NCBI GenBank assembly: GCA_019429465.1
Contig: JAHYIV010000002.1
Span: 99,143-163,142, forward strand
DNA length: 64,000 bases
DNA from: Desulfoarculaceae bacterium
GTDB lineage: Bacteria > Desulfobacterota > Desulfobulbia > Desulfobulbales > Desulfocapsaceae
Direction: 5' to 3'
The first letter of the stretch is position 1. The number at the start of each line of letters is the position of its first letter. Positions 40,125-49,637 of the stretch are shown here, in pieces. Made by a program: the position numbers and the translations under genes. Under the pieces are notes generated by a model that was not told where the DNA came from, ran no database searches, and saw only the letters and a program-made list of their open reading frames with translations.

Positions 40125-41375
40125 ATGAGTTTTACAGTTTTTAATTTTCACCCTCACATCGCCACCGCCGTTCAGAAATGCGGCTACACCAAACCTACAC
40201 CCATTCAACAGCAGGCAATACCTCCGGTTCTCGAAGGTCGCGACCTTCTTGGCCTGGCCCAGACAGGAACCGGCAAAACAGCCGCCTTTATACTACCTAC
40301 CTTACAACGTCTTCTCGATGGCCCCAGAAAGAGCATCAGGGCCCTGATCGTGGCGCCCACCAGGGAACTCGCTGAGCAGACTCACAGTTACATTGAAAAA
40401 ATGGCCCATTTGACCAACCTGCGTAGCGCCGTAATCTATGGTGGTGTCAGCAAACTGAATCAGGTCAAAAAAATTCGGGCAGGGGTAGAGATCATTGTTG
40501 CCTGTCCCGGGCGACTGCTTGATCACGTGAACGATCGGGCCATCAATCTAGCCAATGTTGAGATATTAATCCTCGACGAGGCCGATCATATGTTTGACAA
40601 GGGCTTTCTGCCGGACATTCGCCGGATATTGAAATCAATCCCGAAAAAGCGACAATCTCTTGTCTTCTCGGCGACCATGCCCCAAGAGATACGCCACCTC
40701 GCCGAGGATATTCTCAACAATCCAGTTACGATCCAGATCAATCATACCAAGGCGGCAGCTTCCATCAGCCACGCCTTGATCCCAGTTGAGCAAAAACGAA
40801 AAACCGAGTTGTTGAAGAACATCCTGAATGAAAAAGGGATGACGACGACCCTGGTCTTCACCAAGACAAAATACAAGGCCAAGAATGTTGCCCAGCAGCT
40901 GGAAAACTCCGGCTACCGCGCCACATCTTTGCAGGGGAATCTGTCACAAAACAAAAGACAGCATGCCCTTGATGGGTTTAAAAGTGGCACATACAATATC
41001 CTGGTGGCAACCGACATCGCCGCCCGAGGTATTGATGTCTCCGGGATCTCGCATGTCATTAATTACGACGTCCCAGATACCGCCGAGGCCTACACCCATC
41101 GCACAGGTCGTACTGGCCGCGCAGCCTGTACCGGAGAGGCGTTCACCTTTATTACTGCCGATGACGACAGGATCATAAAGCTTATTGAACAGACGCTTGG
41201 CAAAAAAATCCTCCGTGAGATCGTCTCCGGCTTTAATATCGACGCCAACGATAAGAACCCGGCGCCTGGCAGGGACATACCCGCACGTTCGTGGCAAAAT
41301 AAAAAAACAAGCACGACAACTGGTAGTCCCAAGCATAAGCGGGTCTTTGGGACCTCCACATTTCAAAAACGATAG
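40125..41375 (+). CDS. DEAD-box ATP-dependent RNA helicase, RhlE-like
   Basis: An RNA helicase likely used in rRNA and mRNA remodelling, often cold induced. The 416-aa product has all core motifs: Q motif (FHPHIATAVQKCGYTKPTPIQQ), Walker A AQTGTGKT near 45, PTRELAEQ near 82, DEAD near 149, SAT near 180 and HRTGRTGR near 325. A short basic C-terminal tail (about 375-416) resembles RhlE rather than DeaD/CsdA or SrmB. An AAAGGAG site precedes the ATG by 5-6 nt. Its neighbours downstream are two cold-shock genes, which supports a cold-adaptation role. Confidence 0.93.
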   Translation: MSFTVFNFHPHIATAVQKCGYTKPTPIQQQAIPPVLEGRDLLGLAQTGTGKTAAFILPTLQRLLDGPRKSIRALIVAPTRELAEQTHSYIEKMAHLTNLRSAVIYGGVSKLNQVKKIRAGVEIIVACPGRLLDHVNDRAINLANVEILILDEADHMFDKGFLPDIRRILKSIPKKRQSLVFSATMPQEIRHLAEDILNNPVTIQINHTKAAASISHALIPVEQKRKTELLKNILNEKGMTTTLVFTKTKYKAKNVAQQLENSGYRATSLQGNLSQNKRQHALDGFKSGTYNILVATDIAARGIDVSGISHVINYDVPDTAEAYTHRTGRTGRAACTGEAFTFITADDDRIIKLIEQTLGKKILREIVSGFNIDANDKNPAPGRDIPARSWQNKKTSTTTGSPKHKRVFGTSTFQKR

Positions 41376-41586
41376 GCCGTCTTTCAAAAAGTATTGTACC
41401 ATAGAGGTACGGTAAACGGCATAAGGGGCCATAAGAAATAAGTGATGAATGCAATGATTATTTCAAAATGGTCCCTAAAGAGCACCCAAGAATTACTTGA
41501 GGCAAGCACGCCAGGTTATTTATTAATCGTCTGGTGTTATTAAAAAAAGGTTTCCAGATGGAAGCAAGTACAAAGGAGTAGTAAAA

Positions 41587-41787
41587 ATGGCAGAAGGTAC
41601 AGTAAAATGGTTTAATGATTCTAAAGGTTTTGGCTTTATTGAGCAGGATGGCGGAAAGGATGTTTTCGTTCACCACTCCGCAATTCAGGGCGACGGCTTT
41701 AAATCTCTGGATGAAGGCGCACGCGTTAAATTCGACGTGGTTGATGGTGCCAAAGGACCAGCAGCTGAGAATGTTGTTAAACTGTAA
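41587..41787 (+). CDS. cold-shock protein, CspA family (first copy)
   Basis: A 66-aa cold-shock-domain RNA chaperone with both RNP motifs: KGFGFI (about residues 13-18) and VFVHHS (about 26-31). The Shine-Dalgarno AAAGGAG precedes the ATG by about 9 nt. The gene lies 211 bp after the helicase gene, with a leader that holds small hairpins such as GTACC/GGTAC. Its protein is identical to that of the second copy at 41967-42167, although the DNA differs at 18 third-codon positions. Confidence 0.96.
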   Translation: MAEGTVKWFNDSKGFGFIEQDGGKDVFVHHSAIQGDGFKSLDEGARVKFDVVDGAKGPAAENVVKL

Positions 41788-41824
41788 GAACCAGTAAACA
41801 AAAGGTTCCTTGAAAAGGATTATT

Positions 41825-41903
41825 TAGTGCCTTACAGATTATTTTCTTGTTTTTTTGCAAGAAAATAATCTGCGAAAGGCACTTATCCCGTCTACCGGGG
41901 TTA
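41825..41903 (-). repeat. dispersed two-hairpin element, copy B (inverted)
   Basis: A 79-bp element that is the reverse complement of copy A at 30596-30674, with only a few differences in the small CCCG/CGGG hairpin. It lies between the two csp genes, beginning 38 bp after the first csp stop codon, so it would fold in any csp1-csp2 read-through transcript. Confidence 0.9.
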
Positions 41904-41966
41904 TTTGATATCAAGGCACCATGAAATAACTTTCCATATGGAACAAAATATAAAGGAGTAATAAAA

Positions 41967-42167
41967 ATGGCAGAAGGTACAGTAAAATGGTTTAACGATT
42001 CTAAGGGTTTTGGTTTTATTGAGCAGGATGGCGGAAAGGATGTTTTCGTTCACCACTCCGCAATTCAAGGCGACGGATTCAAATCCCTTGATGAGGGTGC
42101 ACGTGTTAAATTTGACGTTGTGGATGGTGCCAAAGGCCCCGCAGCCGAGAATGTTGTCAAACTGTAA
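41967..42167 (+). CDS. cold-shock protein, CspA family (second copy)
   Basis: A 66-aa cold-shock-domain protein identical in sequence to the product of the first copy. RNP1 (KGFGFI) and RNP2 (VFVHHS) are intact. A TATAAAGGAGTAATAAAA ribosome-site region nearly matches that of copy one, so the duplication included the 5' leader end. A strong terminator follows 13 bp after the stop. The two genes are separated by 179 bp that contain repeat copy B. Confidence 0.96.
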   Translation: MAEGTVKWFNDSKGFGFIEQDGGKDVFVHHSAIQGDGFKSLDEGARVKFDVVDGAKGPAAENVVKL

Positions 42168-42180
42168 GACCGCTTAGATA

Positions 42181-42215
42181 AAAAAAAGCCCCGCATACGT
42201 GCGGGGCTTTTTTTT
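42181..42215 (+). terminator. strong terminator after the second csp gene
   Basis: A 9-bp GC-rich stem AGCCCCGCA / TGCGGGGCT with a 4-nt loop is followed by seven T and preceded by seven A, so it could work on both strands. Confidence 0.9.
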
Positions 42216-42270
42216 TATGATACAAAAAACTCCCAAAAAGATTCATAGTATATTTCCACAGGAGATTATT

Positions 42271-42432
42271 TTGGCTAGACGTACAAACTACCAGGGTGAG
42301 AAAAGATCCAAAGAATTAAACAGGTTAAAGAAACAAAACGAGAAGAAGGAACGAAAGAAGAACAACGAAAACGACCAACCTGATGATATGCCCCAGACAG
42401 ATAATGAGCTACCACCTGCAGAAATAGTTTAA
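42271..42432 (+). CDS. small basic protein downstream of csp
   Basis: A 53-aa, very charged protein starting at a TTG codon (42271), supported by AGGAG 6-7 nt upstream. The product begins MARRTNYQGEKRSKELNRL and continues with lysine-rich helical sequence and an acidic tail. Longer in-frame starts (42199 or 42217) overlap the terminator, so they are unlikely. Small ARKTNYxFEKRxKE-type proteins near csp genes are familiar to me from proteobacteria, but no function is known. It is probably nucleic-acid binding by charge alone. Confidence 0.65.
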   Translation: MARRTNYQGEKRSKELNRLKKQNEKKERKKNNENDQPDDMPQTDNELPPAEIV

Positions 42433-42502
42433 AACACAAAGATCTTATCATATCAGGACATTGCAAACAGTACACCACTCCCTGCCCTCAAAAAAGAACA
42501 AG

Positions 42503-45178
42503 TTATCCTGATTTGGCCAGACTGTTTCCTCTCTCAAAATTTACCAGCAGAGGCACATCCAGGGCCAGGACATCCTCCATTGCCGGTCTGACAATCCTTT
42601 GGGTTGCTTCAAGCTCCACTTCGGATAATTCAAAGACCAGTTCATCATGAATCTGGAGAAGAAGACGGGCCCCAAGCCCTTCCTGTGCCAGGGCGCTGCT
42701 CACCTTAATCATGGCCAGTTTTACTATATCAGCTGCCGTTCCCTGAATAGGGGTATTAATGGCCGTACGTTCCGCAAATTCCCGATCCGTTTTCTTCTTC
42801 GAATTAATATCAGGCAAGATCCGACGCCGATGCAAGAGGGTGGTCACAAAGCCATCAACCCTCGCCTTTTCCACAATATCCTCCATGAATTGCCTGACCC
42901 CGCCGTACAACTGGAAATAGCGATCAATAAAGGTCTGGGCCTCTTTCCTGCTGATGTTCAATTGCGCGGCAAGTCCAAAACTGCTCATCCCGTAAACAAT
43001 ACCAAAGTTGATAGTCTTGGCCACCCGCCGCATTTCCGGGGTAAGCAACAGTGGTGAGATGGAAAAAAGCTGTGCTGCTGTCCGGGCATGGATATCACCA
43101 CCACTTCTAAAGGCCTGAAGCAACACCGAATCCTGAGAATAATGGGCAAGAACCCGCAGATCAATCTGTGAATAATCTGCCGACAGAAAAACCAGTCCCT
43201 CAGCCGGAACAAAGGCCTGGCGGATACGATTCCCCTCGTCCGAGCGAATCGGGATATTCTGCAGATTGGGATTGCTCGAAGAAAGTCTACCCGTGGCTGT
43301 TACCGTCTGATTATAAGAGGTATGAACCCGGCCGGAGACAGGATCAATCAGCTCCCGCAGTTTCTCCACATAGGTTGACTGCAACTTGGCCAGATTCCGG
43401 AAGCTGATGATTTTGGCCGGCAGTTCATGATATACAGCCAGTTTTTCCAGGACCTTCATATCGGTTGAATAGCCGGTCTTGGTCTTGCGACCCGAGGGAA
43501 GATGCAGCTCATCAAACAGGATCTCTGCCAACTGCTTTGGAGACTGGATATTAAATTCCCTGCCGGCCAGTTGATAGATCTCCTGTTCCAGAAGCAGCAG
43601 TTTTCCTTTGAATTCAACAGACAACACATCCAGGGCCTTTGTGGAGACACAGATTCCGGCAAGCTCCATTTCAGCTAGGATCGGGATCAGTGGGATCTCC
43701 ACCTCAAAGAAGAGCGTCGAGAGCTCTAGCTCCTGCAGATCAGGCTCAAACTCCTGCCACAGACGAAGCGCCCCATAGACATCTTCACAGCTGTAATCCC
43801 TGGCCGCCTCTATTGTCACCGAGGCAAAGGCATCTTCACGGCTATCGCCCTTAACCACCGCGGTAAAAGGGGTGAGCATCAGCCCGATGTCCAGACAGAG
43901 ATCATCCAGTTTATAGGAGCGCCTGGTGGGTTCAACCAGATAGGCAGCGATCATGGTGTCAAGAAGAAGACCACCAAGGCGTATCCCTGAGTTCTGACGG
44001 ATCACCGAATAATCATACTTGATATTGTGACCAAGCTTCGGCAGATCCCGGGCCTCGAGAAAGGGCCGTAGCCTTCCCATCACCAAGCCAGGATCAAGCT
44101 GGCCAGGCAACCGTACCCCTTCTCCATCCCGATGATTCAGCGGAATATACCAGGCCTTCTCCAGATCGACACAAATGGAAATACCAACAAGTTTGGCTGT
44201 CCGCGCACAGATCGAGGTGGTCTCGGTGTCAAGCACCAGCAAGGAAGCCTCTGACAGCACCCGCTCCAGCTCCCGCAACTTATCCTCACTCTGGACAAGG
44301 CTAAACCCATCGATAGGCACGGGCTGCCCCGTCCTTGTCTCCACAATGAGGCTGTTGAACTCCAGTGTCTTATAGAGGCTCTGAAGCTGTACATTATCAG
44401 GTAAGGGCAGCGTATAGGCGTCCAGGGTCTCAGGAAGATGGAGCTCTTCCTTGAGACGAATCAGCTCGCGAGACAAGAAGACCGCCGCCCTGTTCTCGGC
44501 AAGCCGCTCCTTCATCTTTGACTTTTTCATCCCCTCCAGATGGGCATAAATCCCCTCAAGCGTCCCATACTGATTGATCAAGATCGCTGCCGTCTTTGGC
44601 CCAATACCTGGAATCCCGGGAATATTGTCAGAGGTGTCACCAATCAAGGAGAAATAGTCCAGAAGCTGCTCGGGCCCGACATTATATTTATCATGAACCG
44701 CCTGCCGATCCATGACCCTGTCCATCATGGGCTCCCAGACAATAACTTGGTCATCGACCAGTTGCAGTAGATCCTTGTCGCCGGAGACCACAATCACCTT
44801 ATGCCCATGACGGCTCAATTGCCTGGCGGCAGAGGCAATGATATCATCGGCCTCAACCCCGGGGATTTCAAAAGAACAGATATTAAAGGCCCGCACCAGA
44901 TCTTTAATATAGGGGATCTGGATCTGCAGATCTTCGGGCATGACGGCTCTGTTGGCCTTATACGCTTCGTACATCTCATGACGAAAGACCGGCCCGCGGC
45001 TGTCATAGGCAACCGCCAGATAAAGCGGATTTTTCTCGCGCAGGATACGGCGCAGGATATTAAAAAATCCGTATACTGCGTGGGTGGGCAGACCCTGACT
45101 TGTGGTCAGGGGGGTAATTGCATGATAGGCCCGATAGATATAGGCGCTGCCATCAATCAGATACACTTCATTTTGCAC
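42503..45178 (-). CDS. polA: DNA polymerase I
   Basis: PolA fills repair gaps and removes Okazaki primers. The 891-aa protein has three domains. The N-terminal 5'-3' exonuclease spans about 1-290 (SGDKDLLQLVD, GIPGIGPKTA). The 3'-5' exonuclease spans about 300-490 and has all three motifs (DTETTS near 317, HNIKYDYSV and YSCEDVYGA), so proofreading is retained. The polymerase domain has motif A DYSQIDLR near 666, motif B KTINFGIVYG near 724 and motif C IHDELVFE near 843. It is a single transcription unit transcribed leftward. Confidence 0.98.
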   Translation of the reverse strand: MQNEVYLIDGSAYIYRAYHAITPLTTSQGLPTHAVYGFFNILRRILREKNPLYLAVAYDSRGPVFRHEMYEAYKANRAVMPEDLQIQIPYIKDLVRAFNICSFEIPGVEADDIIASAARQLSRHGHKVIVVSGDKDLLQLVDDQVIVWEPMMDRVMDRQAVHDKYNVGPEQLLDYFSLIGDTSDNIPGIPGIGPKTAAILINQYGTLEGIYAHLEGMKKSKMKERLAENRAAVFLSRELIRLKEELHLPETLDAYTLPLPDNVQLQSLYKTLEFNSLIVETRTGQPVPIDGFSLVQSEDKLRELERVLSEASLLVLDTETTSICARTAKLVGISICVDLEKAWYIPLNHRDGEGVRLPGQLDPGLVMGRLRPFLEARDLPKLGHNIKYDYSVIRQNSGIRLGGLLLDTMIAAYLVEPTRRSYKLDDLCLDIGLMLTPFTAVVKGDSREDAFASVTIEAARDYSCEDVYGALRLWQEFEPDLQELELSTLFFEVEIPLIPILAEMELAGICVSTKALDVLSVEFKGKLLLLEQEIYQLAGREFNIQSPKQLAEILFDELHLPSGRKTKTGYSTDMKVLEKLAVYHELPAKIISFRNLAKLQSTYVEKLRELIDPVSGRVHTSYNQTVTATGRLSSSNPNLQNIPIRSDEGNRIRQAFVPAEGLVFLSADYSQIDLRVLAHYSQDSVLLQAFRSGGDIHARTAAQLFSISPLLLTPEMRRVAKTINFGIVYGMSSFGLAAQLNISRKEAQTFIDRYFQLYGGVRQFMEDIVEKARVDGFVTTLLHRRRILPDINSKKKTDREFAERTAINTPIQGTAADIVKLAMIKVSSALAQEGLGARLLLQIHDELVFELSEVELEATQRIVRPAMEDVLALDVPLLVNFERGNSLAKSG

Positions 45179-45621
45179 AAGATACTCCTAAAGGCCGAGA
45201 TAAGAGGTCATCCGCTCACACCTCTGTACAAAAAAAATGAGCAGCCAGATGTCACAAACGTTTAAAAACAACAGTACCATTAGAATGCTATGGCATCATA
45301 AGAATGCCAAAAATTCCTGTTCCAGAAAGTCAAGCCATAATCAGGGTATCCGTCGTAAAGGCAGACGCCACCGGCCACATGTTCGGGTTAACACCGCGGA
45401 TCGACTTCATACCAGCCTTCCCAGAACAGGATCCTGGTCAGCTACAACTTTGCCACTGTTTCCACTAACTCCCCCCGAAATACCAGACCAAATGCTGTTC
45501 CACTGATATGCCTAGGGCCAGCACCAGATTGCATTTCAGGTGTTGATCAGGGATGAAAAAAGGGCCCTGCACAGAACGTTTCCATGCAGGGCCCCAGGGT
45601 ACCCTTTATTATCTTTTTCAC
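45179..45621 (-). other. intergenic region between polA and the hpf-type gene
   Basis: About 440 bp. It contains a possible 54-codon frame on the plus strand (45304-45468) beginning MPKIPVPESQAIIRV. That frame has no Shine-Dalgarno and no recognisable family, so it may be chance or a gene remnant. The right part holds the terminator at 45555-45594. Nothing else was recognised. Confidence 0.3.
45555..45594 (-). terminator. terminator of the hpf-csd gene
   Basis: A 10-bp stem GGGCCCTGCA / TGCAGGGCCC followed on the minus strand by a T run, located 27 bp after the stop codon of the ribosome-associated protein gene. Confidence 0.85.
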
Positions 45622-46155
45622 CTATCTGGCAACTCGCACCCAAGAAGCCTGCGGCCCTTTATCACCAATGGTTTCACCATAGGTAACCTCATCGCCTTCT
45701 ACTAACTGATCCATGAGGATGTCTTTCAAGGCATTTTCGTGAAAATAAATTTCCCGTTCATCAGGGGTCACAATAAATCCATAAGATTCAAAAGGTGATA
45801 CCTTGCGTACGACTCCAAGGCTGCCAGTCTCAAGACCCCCTTCCAATCCCTTCTGATCTTTCCGTTTTTTGCGCTGAATCTCCTTTAACTGCAGAGACAG
45901 GACATCAAAGGCCTCTACTAGAAGAGCGCCCATGCTTTCACCTTTTCTGGAGACCACAACCGTATCATTCGGCACTGAGGCTACCAGTTTCAATTCAAAT
46001 CCACCTTCCTTGTGGTGCTTCGTCGCCTCAATGGAAACACGAAGATGCAGGACAAAATTTGCATAATGACGAACCAACTTTTCTTTTTCTTCCTCTATCC
46101 TCTCCTGCCAACCTTTTCGCAACTCTACGTTCCTGGCTTCAACCTTCAGTTCCAT
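45622..46155 (-). CDS. ribosome hibernation factor (HPF/RaiA) fused to a cold-shock domain
   Basis: A 177-aa protein. The N-terminal ~105 residues match the HPF/RaiA fold that binds the 30S decoding region in resting ribosomes (MELKVEARNVELRKGWQERI, then VSIEATKHHKEGGFELKLVA). The C-terminal ~60 residues form a cold-shock-like OB domain, with GVVRKVSPFESYGFI and EIYFHENAL as RNP1/RNP2-like motifs. The start at 46155 is fixed by GGAGG 7 nt upstream; the longer frame lacks support. Bacterial fusions of this kind exist. It is likely to link ribosome inactivation with RNA binding under stress. Confidence 0.88.
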   Translation of the reverse strand: MELKVEARNVELRKGWQERIEEEKEKLVRHYANFVLHLRVSIEATKHHKEGGFELKLVASVPNDTVVVSRKGESMGALLVEAFDVLSLQLKEIQRKKRKDQKGLEGGLETGSLGVVRKVSPFESYGFIVTPDEREIYFHENALKDILMDQLVEGDEVTYGETIGDKGPQASWVRVAR

Positions 46156-46365
46156 ACAGTTCCTCCATTGAGCCACTAATGACGGTTAAAAAGTGTCATT
46201 AAATATTTGCGCCGTAAGACGCATTCCCTGGCAAGCTTTTCCTCAAACTTTGAAACAAAAACTTACCTTCACTTTCATTATATGCCTCCAGGACTGATAA
46301 TCAAGTCTTTCTCCATTTTTTTCGGAGAAAAAAAGGAGTATGATCCTGCCCTGACCCTGAAAATG

Positions 46366-47496
46366 TCACACATCACAATCTTCAAGGGTGGAACCGGTTT
46401 GAAAACGACGCATCCGAACATTCATCAATATTCCCACCCCCAACAGGGTGGTCAACAGAGAAGATCCGCCATAACTGAACAGGGGCAAAGGGATCCCAAC
46501 TACAGGAAGGAATCCCAGAATCATCAACAGATTGATTACAGCCTGCCAGAAAATGAGCACCACCACACCAAAGGCAAGAAACAGACCAAAACGGTCTCTT
46601 GCTGACATCGCCACATGCAGCCCCCAAAACAACATAAAAAAATAAATAGCTAAAAAAAAGAGGCTGCCGACAAATCCCCACTCTTCGCACCAGACCGAAA
46701 AGGCAAAATCCGTATGCCTCTCCGGCAGAAAATGCAGATGCCCCTGAGTCCCCTCCATATAACCCTTGCCAAACAGACCACCACTCCCCACGGCAATCTT
46801 TGACTGCAGGATCTGATAGCCATCACCCAGGGAATCCTTCGCCGGATTCAATAAAGTTTCTATCCTTTGCTTTTGATAGGGTTTCAGCACATATAACCAG
46901 CCAATCACTGCCAATCCGATACCAGTCAGCCCCAGGATGACATAACTCGACCAGCGAAGCCTGGCAAAAACCGTCATGGAGATAAAGATGATGACAAACA
47001 TGAGAGCCGTCCCCAGATCAGGCTGGATCAGGATCAAGGTGAAAGGGATAGCCATAAGGATGATGGGCGTGATCAGATCCTTTACAGAATAGCCGTTTAC
47101 CACCTCTTTTCGGGCATAATAACTGGCCAGCGTTATCACCATCATCAACTTGGCGGGTTCAGAGGGTTGCAGCTGAAAAAAGCCAAGGTTAATCCATCGC
47201 TGGGCCCCTCCTGCGCTGTTACCGATAATTATAACAAGCGCCAGCAGCACTATAACCAGAAGATAGATGGGATAATTCCAGAAATGGAGCTCCTTATAAT
47301 CAAAGCTGACCAGGAAAATGATCCCGGCCACACCCATTAATAAAAGATAGGCCTGCTTGAGGTAAGGCGGCATGCCGCCGACTGGCGGATACGAGGCGCT
47401 GTACAGATTGAAAAACGCCATACCACATACCAGCAGCAACAAAGACAACAGCACCCAGTCAAAGTTCATGAAAAAACGTCTATCCACGCGAAACAT
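46366..47496 (-). CDS. rodA: rod-shape-determining peptidoglycan polymerase RodA
   Basis: RodA is the SEDS-family glycosyltransferase of the elongasome, working with PBP2. The 376-aa protein has about ten membrane helices. The conserved loops include GGAQRWINLGFFQLQPSEPAKL near residues 91-112, WEEWGF-like CEEWGFVGSL near 271 and GIPLPLFSYGGSSLL near 337-351. The start has a GGG-containing ribosome site (AAGGGTAACAG). It lies 115 bp after the PBP2 gene in the mreBCD-mrdA-rodA order. Confidence 0.96.
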   Translation of the reverse strand: MFRVDRRFFMNFDWVLLSLLLLVCGMAFFNLYSASYPPVGGMPPYLKQAYLLLMGVAGIIFLVSFDYKELHFWNYPIYLLVIVLLALVIIIGNSAGGAQRWINLGFFQLQPSEPAKLMMVITLASYYARKEVVNGYSVKDLITPIILMAIPFTLILIQPDLGTALMFVIIFISMTVFARLRWSSYVILGLTGIGLAVIGWLYVLKPYQKQRIETLLNPAKDSLGDGYQILQSKIAVGSGGLFGKGYMEGTQGHLHFLPERHTDFAFSVWCEEWGFVGSLFFLAIYFFMLFWGLHVAMSARDRFGLFLAFGVVVLIFWQAVINLLMILGFLPVVGIPLPLFSYGGSSLLTTLLGVGILMNVRMRRFQTGSTLEDCDV

Positions 47497-47611
47497 CTGT
47501 TACCCTTCCAATAAAAAATGAATCTTTGGTCCTTCCTTCTCTGCCCTTCTACCCTTTCTCGGGCTTATACCGCCCCAGCTACTTGCAAAAAAAAGTCTGG
47601 TCTATCCGATC

Positions 47612-49561
47612 TCATCGAGCAACCGCCTTCCTGATTTCCTCCACGGCGATCCTGTCGGCAAAATATTTCTCCATTACAGCCCTGACCACAGGTGCCGCTC
47701 CCGAGCCGCCATGCAAGCCGTGTTCAACAAGAACCGTCACTGCGATTTCAGGGGCTTCGGCCGGAGCATAAGCAGTAAACCAGGCATGATCCCTGTACTT
47801 ATAAGGGATATCCTCTTCCTTGAGATGTTTGTACTGTTCCAGGCGTACCACCTGAGCTGTGCCAGTCTTGCCCCCTACCGTAATACCTTCGATACGAGCA
47901 TTACGGGCTGTTCCCCTGGCTCCTTGAACAACCTCGGTCATCCCCTCCCGGATCAGCTCCAGATATTTTTTTTCGTCCTCCTGGAGTTCGCCTGTCAGTT
48001 GGGGGGCAAAGGACTCCAGGACATGACCGTCCGCATCCGTGACACTCTCAATGATTTGCGGCAGATACCGTTTTCCACCGTTTGCCAAGGCTGCCGTCAT
48101 CTGGCAGAGCTGAAGTGGAGTGAGCAGATTAAAGCCCTGACCGATCGCCAGCGACAAGGTCTCCCCGTCCTGCCATTTCTCCCCGTACTTCTTTTTCTTC
48201 CACTCTTTGGTCGGGATAAGGCCACTTTTTTCATATTCAAGTGCCACCCCGGTCTTGGCCCCAAGTCCGAGCTTATTGGCATATTCCGCCAGGCCATCAA
48301 CCCCTACCCGCATTCCGACATTATAGAAATAGACGTCACAGGACTCACTGATGGCCCGTTTCAGATGCACAGTCCCATGGCCGCCGCGCTTCCAGCAGTG
48401 ATAACGTCGGTTCCCATAGGAGATATGCCCGGGACAGAAGAATGTTGTATCCTTGTTAATCACCCCCTTGGCCAATCCTGCCAGCGCGGTAACCATCTTA
48501 TAGGTGGAACCAGGAGGATACATGGCCTGCAAGGGCTTATTGATCAATGGATGCTTGGGATTTTCAAGGAGGGTCTTCCATTTTTTAGTCGAGATACCAC
48601 CTTCAAAGTCCTCAAGATGCAAACGGGGTGTGGAGGCAAACACCAAAAGTCGTCCGGTTTTCACCTCCATGGCCACCACGGCCCCGGCCTTTCCATCTGT
48701 GTCCATGATCTCTTCCGCCACCTGCTGTAAATCCAGGTCAAGGGTCAAACGCACCTCATTGCCTGGGACAGGTTCGACTCGAGCCAGTAACTGCTGTTCA
48801 AAACCACGGGCATTCACCTCCGAAGAGCTGCTGCCCTTTTCTCCGCGCAATTCTTTTTCCCTGAGTCTTTCAAGGCCCATCTTACCGACCAGATCTCCAC
48901 CCCGGTAATAGTCAGAACCAGCCTCCTGCAAATCTTTCCTGCTGATGTCACCAAGATAGCCGATGACATGAGCGGCCATATCTCCATAGTGATACAATCG
49001 ACGGGGCAAGACCTCAATGCGAATCCCCGGAAATTCCATATTGTGCGTTTCCAGATAGGCCAGGGTATCCCAACTCAGATTCTCCTTTAACCGAACAGGG
49101 ATATGCCTCTGTTTACTCTCCGCCTCCCTGATCCTGTCCCAGAGAACCGAGACATCATCCTTCAACACCATAGATAATCGTTTCAACAGGTCATCAATAT
49201 CGTTTGAGTCTTCACGCACCAGCACAACATTAAATGAAGGCCGATTCGTCACCAGCTCTTTCCCCTTCAGGTCAAGAATATCACCACGAGGGGCTGCCAC
49301 TTCCCGGATTCGGACACGATTATTCTCCGCCCTGTTTTTATACTCTTCCCCTTTGTGAATCTGCAGAAACCAGATGCGCAGGAGAATGATCGCAGCAAAA
49401 AACACAATCACCAGTCCCGCACCCAGGACCCGCTTCCGCAGTGCATCCAGGGCAGCCTGATCGTGCTCGGAGATCTCTCCAAGTTCTTTCAGCAAGGTCC
49501 ATTTAATCATTTTTTGAAGTCCACCAGAAGGAAGCCGTCGTTCAAAACGTAACATTGACAT
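47612..49561 (-). CDS. mrdA: penicillin-binding protein 2 (elongation transpeptidase)
   Basis: PBP2 cross-links lateral-wall peptidoglycan with RodA. The 649-aa product has one N-terminal membrane helix (about residues 48-66), a dimerisation/pedestal domain and the transpeptidase domain. The active-site motifs are SxxK (Ser in PPGSTYK near 350), SxN-type (SESCD near 409) and KTG (GGKTGTAQ near 564). The start may instead be Met18 (49510), which has GGTGGA at about 10 nt. It lies between mreD and rodA. Confidence 0.95.
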   Translation of the reverse strand: MSMLRFERRLPSGGLQKMIKWTLLKELGEISEHDQAALDALRKRVLGAGLVIVFFAAIILLRIWFLQIHKGEEYKNRAENNRVRIREVAAPRGDILDLKGKELVTNRPSFNVVLVREDSNDIDDLLKRLSMVLKDDVSVLWDRIREAESKQRHIPVRLKENLSWDTLAYLETHNMEFPGIRIEVLPRRLYHYGDMAAHVIGYLGDISRKDLQEAGSDYYRGGDLVGKMGLERLREKELRGEKGSSSSEVNARGFEQQLLARVEPVPGNEVRLTLDLDLQQVAEEIMDTDGKAGAVVAMEVKTGRLLVFASTPRLHLEDFEGGISTKKWKTLLENPKHPLINKPLQAMYPPGSTYKMVTALAGLAKGVINKDTTFFCPGHISYGNRRYHCWKRGGHGTVHLKRAISESCDVYFYNVGMRVGVDGLAEYANKLGLGAKTGVALEYEKSGLIPTKEWKKKKYGEKWQDGETLSLAIGQGFNLLTPLQLCQMTAALANGGKRYLPQIIESVTDADGHVLESFAPQLTGELQEDEKKYLELIREGMTEVVQGARGTARNARIEGITVGGKTGTAQVVRLEQYKHLKEEDIPYKYRDHAWFTAYAPAEAPEIAVTVLVEHGLHGGSGAAPVVRAVMEKYFADRIAVEEIRKAVAR

Positions 49562-49637
49562 GCAGCAACCGACTGACAGTGCTGTAATGAAGGATTTAAC
49601 AGTGAAATAGAAATTTCGTCACGGATTCTAGACCCTT

